Positions 13,822 to 22,646 of a stretch of 64,000 nucleotides of DNA are shown here, in pieces. A model generated the notes under the pieces. It had not been told where the DNA came from, ran no database searches, and saw only the letters and a list, made by a program, of their open reading frames with translations. The number at the start of each line of letters is the position of its first letter. Within the stretch, counting starts at the first letter, position 1. Both the position numbers and the translations under genes were made by a program. The stretch lies in assembly GCA_013365325.1 (NCBI GenBank), contig JABVXV010000013.1, forward strand, positions 369,413 to 433,412, in the 5' to 3' direction. This DNA comes from Dipetalonema caudispina (lineage: Eukaryota; Nematoda; Chromadorea; Rhabditida; Onchocercidae).

Positions 13822-14376
13822 TTACAATCCTTTGAAGGGATGTTCGTTTTTTAACTGATCGCTGCATTTTTTACATGTAAGATGCACCGCTGGATGACAA
13901 CCTGTTAAGAGATCACTGTTATCAATTCGCATAAAATAAATTACTCTCTTGCAACTAAGGAAGGCGATATTTGTAGTCGCTGAAAGTTAGTTATTTTATG
14001 CCATTATTTCAAAGGAAATTTTATCCCATTATTTCAAAGGAAATTTTTTATTTTCCTATATGCTTATGAAAAGCTTGTTATCAAAATACAGGAAGTTAAA
14101 TTTTTATCAAATCCTTTTACAAATCCAATAAGGAATACGTAATGAAATTCATTGTGTAATTAAAATGGTAAGTATACATACCTGAAGCAAAATCTTCTGA
14201 ACATATTAAAAACTAGACATCATCGACGATACGTTGGTACTGCTTTTCCTACTCTCATCGATTCTTGCTTTACTCTTGTTTGATTTCTCCATTTAAAAAA
14301 ATCTCCACCATTAACACCACTTGACGAATCTATCAGCAATCGATAAATTAACGAAGATATGCTCATTGATGATGAC
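13822..14376 (-). CDS. Unidentified exon-like islands, minus strand
   Basis: Not recognised. The best piece is 13822-13979: a TTTCAG acceptor, then 51 codons to a TAA with a composition unlike the surroundings, including a Cys/His cluster (GCHPAVHLTCKKC, near the C-terminus) that could bind a metal. A second piece (14182-about 14212) ends in a good CAG|GTATGT donor whose phase fits the first and would add CSEDFAS. A third, 14220-14376, starts after a CAG acceptor and stays open for about 51 codons to its own TGA (tail KAVPTYRR), so it would be an alternative 3' end or a separate gene. No complete model could be built. This may be a real small gene, a decayed gene or chance. Confidence 0.3.
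14001..14050. repeat. 25-bp tandem repeat, two copies
   Basis: CCATTATTTCAAAGGAAATT begins at 14001 and again at 14026. The copies are nearly identical and lie just upstream (minus-strand sense) of the 13.8-kb exon-like island. Confidence 0.85.
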
Positions 14377-15414
14377 CTGTTTGAACAAATGTGAATGACA
14401 TGAGATCAAAAATATATATGGCACAAAGATCACAAGGAAACAATACATGTTTATGATATTCGAAAGATGATATTTTCAAGTATCACAGCGCACTTTTAAC
14501 CATGAAAAATAACGATACCAATTTGATAAAGCAGAATAAAATCTGGAAGAGAAGTAGAATTAGATTGGTCTTTAGGCAACAAATTTACGTACCGCATTGC
14601 AGAAGAATACACAGCACATATACAGGAAGAGGACGAAACTTTGTAGCCTTTCTGGATACTGAAATAAGTCTGACAAAGGAATTTTTGCTCCTGATATGAT
14701 ATTTCGTCTTTTTTCAAACCTTCTGAAACCTCGAGTATATTCAATAAAAAGATTAACTGTCCCAATGGAACTTCAGAGTTTTACAAAAGACAACCGAGAA
14801 ATAGTTTACATTTACAGTAATCTCTAACACATCATAGCAATGCATTTCGAGACCTAATGGCTCCCAATTAAGTACTTTTTTTTTTTTTTTTTCTTTTTTT
14901 TTTTTTACATCAGACTTTTTATAAATGTTTTAGAAGAGACGAGTACCGCTGATATTTATTCTATGAAATTTTTTCTGCCACTAAATGCAAAATCACTTGG
15001 TCCCCATGTACTGAAAATCTACGTTGATAAATTTGAGTGTATTAGAACCTGCAAAGATTGACAACACAGCATAAATCCTGAAAAGAGAAGAATGATTTCA
15101 GATTTCGTTAACAAGAATGATAAATGCACTGTCGTTTTCAACGAAGTCTGAAAATACAGAGATCTGGAATGAAGAAGAAAAAAGCGCATCAAGCATAGAT
15201 AAATCGTACAGTTTAAGTAAAACAAAAGGAATTCTCTACACAAAAACTAATGATCAATTTAAAATGATGACTGGAATGACAAATACGCTAAAAAAATTTC
15301 AAGAAATATGGATTTGAAGACCAAACTGAATTATGGATGAAATAAACTACTGCAATATGTAATGAAGAACAACAGAAATGAAGTTGTAACAGTGAAATAA
15401 AACCAGCAAACTTT
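14377..15414. other. Unassigned, several short open stretches on both strands
   Basis: On the plus strand 14502-14699 and 15117-15317 stay open for about 65 codons, the second being Ser/Lys-rich and preceded by a TTTCAG-like acceptor. On the minus strand several splice-bounded short frames occur. None joins into a consistent model, and the A-rich plus strand makes minus-strand translations hydrophobic in every frame. No gene is called. Confidence 0.4.
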
Positions 15415-15420
15415 TTTATT
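15415..15420 (-). terminator. Poly(A) signal of acyltransferase copy A
   Basis: AATAAA on the minus strand, 112 nt beyond the stop codon of the upstream minus-strand gene. Confidence 0.5.
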
Positions 15421-15531
15421 TTTTAATTTGACACTAATGTTAAATACTCTTAAGTTGAACAATATTCAATGTGTTTCATTCAAGAAAGATATGACGAAGG
15501 ATGATCCATAATTAGCGCATGACAGATTTGA

Positions 15532-18500
15532 TTATGATGATTTCTTCATATCGCCAATGTTTTCAGTTTGAATTGATTTTGATTCTGGAGGCAATATTCG
15601 AGGCAAGAGAAATATAGCAAAAAGTGCAGTGAAGTGTAGGAAAAAATACATTTGCCTATAAAAAATAAGCTGAATTGTAAAAAAGTAACTGTGAAGTGAC
15701 TAGCGTCAAAGTGATGGAGAGAGAATCGCTGTTCGCTTGAGAGAAGCGAAGATGATGAATGAGACCAGGGATTACTTCAAAAATTCTTTCTTCTATATCT
15801 CATGATAACTTTGGTCTACAATAGGTCCTATAAAAATCAATTAATGAAATCAACCAGTATATCAAATAGCATAAAATCATCAGTCCGGGTAATGATTACC
15901 ACTTGTGGCTATTATCCGAACTGATGATTTCACACTATTTGATAATGACTAAACAAAGTTAGTAAAGTCTATAAAACAAAGACTCCAATGCACTGAGACA
16001 TGAAGTTACAAATACAACCGTTTAGGGAACAAGCTCATAGTGATAAAAAATGAAAAGAAAAACAATGCAGCGTTTTAAAAATCTTTGAAGACAAAATTCC
16101 TGAATACCTGTAAAAGTATAGACCGGGTCCAAGGTGCAACATTACAAATGGATATGTTGTATAAGATAGAATAATCTTTGTAACAGTAAATGTAAGTAAA
16201 TCATATAAACGTCGCAGAAATTCATTCCCTTGGAAACGCCAGCGTAAACAACGACGTGCCTTAATTTAAAAAAAACTCTAAATGTTATGACTATTAGCTG
16301 AAGCATGAAATTCCAATAAAAACTTCTCCTCCAGTTCATCCAGTGCTTTAGGTTATGTTTTGCTATTCAGTGCATAATCGATGGCAATGCCAATCATACT
16401 TTCATAAGTCTTAACCGAACCTTACAAAAGTGTAAGCATGGTGTATTAAATAATGAACTCGAACTGTAATATAACAAGAAATTAAAATGCAAAAATACCG
16501 TTCGTGCAGAAACAGTGAATAAAGCGCCAGTCAAGAAAGTAACATAGTAACCCAAAAAAAAGCCATGCCAAACTGCTGACAATAAATAAGTGCATAAAGT
16601 TCGATACCTGGAAAATCTGAGCAAACTGTAAAACGATAAAGAAGTAGCTTAAATTGTGCATTAAAAAAAAGCTTTCGTGAACAAAGTTTTTAAAGTTACA
16701 AAAAACATACCCTTTTGGAGCACGATCATATGCTACGCGTCGCAGCCAGTACATCGTACAGCAATTCCATGCTTCTAACGTCTCTTTGAAATTTAATGCT
16801 GTCTGAAAATTTTTAACAAATCCAATTTTTCAGATGAAAAGAGTTAGTTCAAATGTAAACAGTATAATAAACATATAACTGGAACTTTGCATTGAAATAA
16901 AAAATGTCAATATCATACCTCAACTTTCCAAGGCTTGACATTGGAAACTAGATCCCATTGAGGCTGCCCATCTGAATCGTAACCTCTGAATCCAAACCCA
17001 CTTAAATTAAATATCGCATCGGCTGAAATGGTAGGTTTTAATTAGCAAAAACAGTTAACAAATACTCTGCACACTGTTGCAATAAAAATATGAGATCAAA
17101 ACCATTCTTAAATATTCTGTTATGCTTTTTGTAACTCATTTTAAAACTAGACGCTTTTTTATCAAATTTTTCGGAATGAAAAGTCTCTTGAAGTTTTATT
17201 TTATAATATTATCCTCCGCTATCTTCATGAAAATGCTTATGTAATTCACATGTGTATCCCACTTACTAACTGCGGGAGCTAAGCTGCGTAACTCTCTAAG
17301 TTTCGTTTGCTTAACAATGGGTAAATTTAGATGGAAATTGATTCTTGAAATTCATGTAGAAATACAACTATATTAGAATTCAAGTAAAAAAAATCTAACC
17401 CAAAGTCCATGCAACATAATATGGCACACGTTGAAAGGCCATTACAATATACAATATAAATAGCCATTGAATCCAATTCAAGTTCATATATTTCTTATCG
17501 ATGATAATATCAGGAGTAAAGTAATCACCAAGAAAAACATATAATAACACGAACAACACTGCTTGTGATAATTTGGCTAATACTACACGCCATGGCTTCT
17601 CAATCTGTAAATTAATTAACGAGTTAAAAATTAGCTTGAAACATTATTTCTCGAAATTACTTTATTACAGCGGCATTGCATCTACCGTAGTCACCGCACT
17701 TTGTTATATTATTTGGTTGCAGATGAAAGTCATATTTAAGTGACAAAATCAACGAAGGATCTCTGTAATGTATGGAACTATGACACAACTTTTGTTAATG
17801 ACGTAACATATCCAGGCAATTACTTCATCCTCTGATTTGATAGCAACTTCTTCACCTAAGTTAAAGTAGTACTGTTTAACATGAAATGCATCCAGTATAT
17901 ATTTTTTTCTGAACATTTTTGATCTAAAAATAATTAACAATTATTTAAGAATTGTCATACCTTATCCGGCATTACTACCCTCGGCTCTATTTTTAGAATA
18001 AAATAATTAAAATCAAACAATACTAACCTTTCCATCTTTACCAATAGCAGCTGTTCCATTAATCCATGCCATATAGTCGGTATAAAAACAAGCTGGTCCG
18101 GTTAATACTGCTTGAAAATGAAACATATAACTTAAAAAGCTCAGCACATCAGGTACTGATCTGAAATTAACTTTACCAGTATTAAAAGAAAGCAGATTCA
18201 ATACCTCTCAATGCTATTATTACCAAATCAATTCCCGATATTTAATTTGTAGATTCAACTTTTAAGACAAAATTTAAAAGCATCAGAAAGTTGTAAAGAG
18301 TGGGCCAGCTTAGGAAATAGTAAAATCTGAAGGAATCATTTACTTTAGGGCTTCTCTTTTCTGTATTTCATTTAGTTCGTCACTTTTTTTCACCTTACCA
18401 TCATGTAATGAAAACGCAAGCACTGTTACTTTTTGAACCAGTATCTGAAAAAAACACACATCTTTCTCGAAACCGTGTGTCACAAAACTTCTACCAAGTG

Positions 18501-20490
18501 GTCTAAAACAATCCCAAACACTATGTTATACGAGAAGTCTATGACATTTCCTGAAGAAAAATTTTTTTAAGGTTTCCATATCTTACCCATTGCATAATAA
18601 GGTAAAAAAAACTAGCTGCTATGATAAAAGAATAGGGCACAAAAGGAAATATCGCTCAAAGGTTTGAATACATCGAGAAAGTGCTACTACTTTTATCACT
18701 GATAGGGTAGACAAGATAAATCTAAAGCTAAATGGCTAGAATCTTTCACGATTTAAACGATAATAAATTAGGAAGAATATGAATATGATAGTCAGCATTC
18801 AGCCCTTCTTTTGGGAAATTAGTGAATGCACCTTCTGCTGCAGTAATGAAAACTACAAAAGTGGATAACTGGAGGATCAAGAAAGCGAAATAGAAAAAAG
18901 ACAGAAAAAAAAACTTGCCATCATCGGACCCGTAATATCAACAGAGGATACTGTTAGTATATACCATCGATACCAATGTATGAAAACGAGATACCCCATG
19001 GAAAATAAAAACACAGATCTACAATAGATGCTTACTTGAACGGTTCGTGATAAGCACATAAAAGATACACACATGTTGCATTTGATTAATTTAAATTAAA
19101 AGACTCCAGTTTTTTATGATATCTTCTCCAATGAATGTCTTAGCTGCCATTTTATTTACAAAAAAGCACATTTCAGAGTTCAAAAATCACATACTACGTT
19201 GAAATACGGAATGAATCTTACAATTCAAACGTACGCCATTTCTTACTAAACGGTCGTGACTGAATTATTCATACCTGCATCCTCAATTATAACTAATAAA
19301 CTTACTTATGCACAATTTCCGGCGGAGACGAATGCATAATAGCATAAGACAGACTAACCAATAACACCAAATGTTTCATTGCACTGAAAACACATACTTA
19401 ACTCATTTAGGATTCACGAGTTTTGAACTGAAAAGAGACAATCGTGTTCCTGGGCAACTAATCCACTTTCCTAAAGCAGATCAAATTTGAGAGTAGTCAA
19501 AGGCTACACTTGAAATTTAATAATACTTTATTTCTCTCAAGTGAATCCACGACAACCTACTAGTACTGGATTAGATTGAACAACTGGGTGGCTGCTGCAT
19601 CCCTCCGTGATCTACAGTTCCACCAGTGGCAGGAAACGTGCTACATTTGGTAATCTATCAATAACTTCGAAGTAAAGTAAGAAATATGTAAGAGTAGAAT
19701 ATATGCACCAGCTAATTTCAACGTTCAAATAAAAATTTGAACCATTTAGGATAAAAAATATTCTTCTAATGGAGGAAGAGTCCATCAGAAGTCAGGAATT
19801 CCATTGGGGTTTTAATCTTTCATAAATAATGTCAAGATAACGAAAGCAAACATCATTGAAACGCACTTGCCGTAACAAAAATAACAAAATATTAAGCCAC
19901 AGATAGCAGGAGAGGCAATACGTGTCGTTCGTGAAACATTGGTTGTACTGAAGAAGTTATAGTGAAAGTAAGCGAGCATCAATGATATAATCTGACATAC
20001 CACTAAGTTAATCTGAAAGAAGTTGAGAATAATTATGATAGTGAAGAAAGGACGAAATTGATGTCTATTTTTGAACTAGAGATTTGGAAGATTACTAGCA
20101 AAGTTTTTTGACAAAACCTTTTTTTTTTTTTCACTAGATAGTTCACATTCAATATGTCATTGAGAGATGACAAGGAAAATGAATACAGATCAAGCATTTA
20201 TCAACCCTAATGAAAGTAAAATTACAAGAACTGGAATTTTGAGATGATCACGGAAACGAAAAAGAAATAACGCAATTGTAAAATCTTTAAAATCTACGAG
20301 TGTGAGTAGAAGAAGGAATTATAATGATAATAATGATAATACAACAATAGAACGAAACTAATAAAAAAACCTCAATGAGGAAAGAAATAAAACTGAAACA
20401 AATGCTTACTTTATCAATTCCAATGCTTAACGAATTTGCTATTGGCTGCAACAAAGTTGAACCATTGTAAAATGTATGGATACCGGGCAT
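15532..20490 (-). CDS. Lysophospholipid acyltransferase, MBOAT1/2 type, copy A
   Basis: Predicted polytopic ER enzyme that transfers acyl chains from acyl-CoA to lysophospholipids (Lands cycle). Minus-strand exons in coding order: 20490-20410, 20012-19867, 19383-19306, 19018-18919, 18444-18344, 18160-18028, 17604-17400, 17022-16919, 16802-16711, 16607-16499, 16259-16108, 15655-15532 (474 aa). The N-terminus (GSTLLQPIANS) matches vertebrate MBOAT1/2. The four LPLAT motifs are present: WD at 304-305, WHGxxxGYxxxF at 360-371 with the conserved His 361, YxxxxF at 416-421 and YxxxYFxxH at 433-441. Conserved Asn is N329 (WN). The C-terminus KKSS is a KKxx ER-retrieval signal. Intron 4 has a GC donor (ATG|GCAAGT). 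Exon 6 may instead end at 18042 and join a 26-nt microexon at 17961-17986. The substrate cannot be fixed from sequence. Confidence 0.93.
15861..15942. repeat. Imperfect inverted repeat in the last intron of copy A
   Basis: The left arm (about 15861-15901, ATCAAATAGCATAAAATCAT...) matches the reverse complement of the right arm (about 15906-15942, ending ...CACACTATTTGAT) at roughly four of five positions, with a spacer of about 4 nt. It would form a hairpin of about 38 bp. No target-site duplication was established. Confidence 0.7.
16214..18447 (-). repeat. Near-identical tract shared by the two acyltransferase copies (copy A side)
   Basis: This segment (part of exon 11 through exon 5 and a few intron bases beyond) is almost the same, introns included, as 23046-25110, while the outer exons of the two genes are clearly diverged. 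The main difference is a segment of about 170 bp (about 17628-17797) in the intron between exons 6 and 7, missing from copy B. The few substitutions are mostly close to that indel and in the 16.27-16.47-kb intron. Confidence 0.95.
17961..17986 (-). other. Candidate 26-nt microexon of copy A
   Basis: Bounded by an AATAG acceptor and an AAG|GTATGA donor. If exon 6 stops at 18042 (ATTG|GTAAAG), the phases fit exactly and the protein reads ...AAIEPRVVMPDK before IEKPWRVV, giving 478 aa. If exon 6 runs to 18028 (AAG|GTTAGT), the microexon is skipped and the frame is also kept. The same sequence is at 24624-24649 in copy B. Confidence 0.4.
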
Positions 20491-20528
20491 CGTTAACTAT
20501 TAGTAAATCAAACAATTATCGATAATCC

Positions 20529-20538
20529 CTGAAAATAC
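20529..20538 (-). promoter_or_regulatory. Probable trans-splice acceptor of copy A
   Basis: On the minus strand GTATTTTCAG lies 38 nt before the ATG at 20490, with no coding sequence ahead of it, as expected for spliced-leader addition. Confidence 0.45.
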
Positions 20539-20711
20539 AATCATTACCGAAAGATCAAGGAATCCACGTGTTATGAATCCCTTAATTCCAACAATTGAAA
20601 AACCCATTCATATTTGCACGTGGAAAAGCTTCCACGTCGGATATGTGTGAGAAAACGTTTTAAAATATTCAGAAGCTGCTTTATTCACTCCATCGTAATA
20701 ACTATAGAAAA

Positions 20712-20786
20712 TGGATGGGGAAGGAAATCGAACTTCCAATATATCTAGCAACGAGTGATACCCTTATTCATTGTACCAGCTTATCG
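20712..20786 (-). other. tRNA-like fragment (A-box and B-box resemblance)
   Basis: The minus strand has TAAGCTGGTACAATG (20783-20769), resembling an A box, and GGAAGTTCGATTTCC (20737-20723), resembling a B box, at tRNA-like spacing. No 7-bp acceptor stem pairs with the 3' part and the T-arm is irregular, so this is not a functional tRNA gene. It may be a tRNA relic or a SINE head. Confidence 0.3.
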
Positions 20787-21024
20787 TTTGTAGTTTCTAC
20801 GACATGAAGTTTGTCCCAGTTTCACAATACTAGCATGAAATCCAGAAATTCCATTTCCTGCAAAGAAAGAGAGCTAAGCAAATGCTTGATTATATCAATA
20901 AGATCACATGATCAGTGGTGATGTAGATCGCTTTCATTTTGACGAAGAAATTGACGAAGAAATCGAAATCCTGCTGCTTAATCTTGCATCCTTCAAAATC
21001 CATGATTAGCAAATTTGATGAATT

Positions 21025-21069
21025 GAATAACATTCTCATCCCGAAACGCAAAATAACATTCTCATCCCG
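21025..21069. repeat. 26-bp spaced direct repeat
   Basis: AATAACATTCTCATCCCG occurs at about 21027 and again at about 21052, separated by a short A-rich spacer. Confidence 0.8.
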
Positions 21070-22646
21070 TATTGAAAGTAGCGGAACATAGTTTTAAACT
21101 AACCGAGGAGGTACTATTGATTTTAGGCTGTTAGTCGACTTAAATTAGCGATACCCCCACCATTAGGTTGGTAAGTAGGAATAATTTCAAGTGAGGTAAT
21201 GGTAAACTTTTCAGGGAATAAGCATCAGAAAAAGTACACCAATATCGATAAATGAATTGAGGAAAATAATTAATAAAATCGAAAATAATCCCTCTCAAGA
21301 CCAGTTACAGGATATCCAGCATTCGTGATAGCCGAATGAGAAGGAAGAATAGAAACACGGCCCAAAATGGATTGTTCTGAAAATTTTGAAGAAGGAAATT
21401 CACCTAAGAAACAAGCTTATCAATGATTAATGAATGATCTCAATAATAGCTTATCGGTGACAAGCTACTTCAACCGTTGAATAACGATATAATGTCAATA
21501 GTGCGCATCGTTTTCAGAAGTAACTTTATCAACATGTCATAAATTTTACAAAATCAAATGCAAAAATATAATGCTTCGATATTTTTGATCAAAAAAATGA
21601 AATGGAAAAAGAATATTATTCAGGTTACGCAAATTGGGGAGGTTATCAAGAATTAGAAATTCGATCATTACAAATCAGAGGTTGTATTTTTTCCGGTAGC
21701 CCAATTTCGATTGCGTTTTAAACAAGGGGAGATAAAATAACTAAAAGATACGACAGTAAGAAATTTTTAAGGAATTTCCTTTGTTGTTTTACGGGAAATA
21801 AAACAACAAAGACAAAAGAAATACCAAAAATAGCAAAACAATGAGAATGGTATCCATTGAAGAGTACTGAAATGTAATACCAAGTGAAATTTTTTGAGCT
21901 CTTGTAAATGCAAAAAGAAAAGGAGCGAAATTGTCTTTCAATCGACCATAAAAACAAAGCAATTTTAGAAAGGAATATAACACCTGCGCAATTTTTAACT
22001 GGAAATTTAATAACAATTAAAAAAAAATAATTATTTTAATTCACTATAACAAAATTCATAACAAGTGAGGAAAAAAGAAAACCGAAATCAAATATTTGAG
22101 AAATAAATCAATACACTCCTACTGTGAACGAAAAAAATGAGATTGAGCAGATTAAATATGAAATTTAAAAGGAAAAGATGGAAAAAAGCGAGAGTATTCA
22201 AACTGAGCATATATTAAACAGTCATGATATATCAACAATGACACTTTTCAAGTAAAACTTATTAAACTTTTTCCCTGCAGAAACATTAAATTTACACAAA
22301 CGAAGGAATTGAAAAAATTCACACTGAGAGTTTAATAATAAAAAACATAACTTAAAGATCAAAAACCACACAAAAGTAGCGAAAATTCGATGACCAGAAA
22401 CCGCAGAAGTATATTCTTATACAAAAAATGCAAAAAATGAAAAAATGAGCCCAGAACTGATGGAGAGAAGATAATAAAATCAAGCTGCATATCAAACAGA
22501 AATTTACTGTAGCTTTAATAGTAATACCCTCTAATTCAAGATAAAAAACAACACCTGATATAATACTGAATATATTATAATGGTCGCCATTCCTACTGCA
22601 GCAAACTCTAAAAATTTTACCGACTGCAAGCATATACGAACTCCAG

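Larger units (their letters stand above)
20491..22646. other. Region between the two acyltransferase genes
   Basis: No convincing gene. It holds the copy A leader site, a tRNA-like fragment (20.7 kb), a 33-codon frame at 20908-21009 (+), a short direct repeat near 21.03 kb, and T-rich minus-strand frames at 21718-22016 and 22352-22633 with some splice-like borders but no family resemblance. Confidence 0.5.

Noticed and set aside
17749..17940. Minus-strand open frame (MFRKKYILDAFHVKQ...) as an exon of copy A
   Set aside because: It lies between acyltransferase exons 6 and 7, but no acceptor phase lets it join either neighbour without a stop, and copy B lacks its downstream part. It is intronic.
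21718..22633. Hydrophobic minus-strand frames between the acyltransferase copies as a further membrane protein or third copy
   Set aside because: The minus strand is T-rich here, so all three frames look membrane-like; no acyltransferase motif is present and phases do not join consistently.
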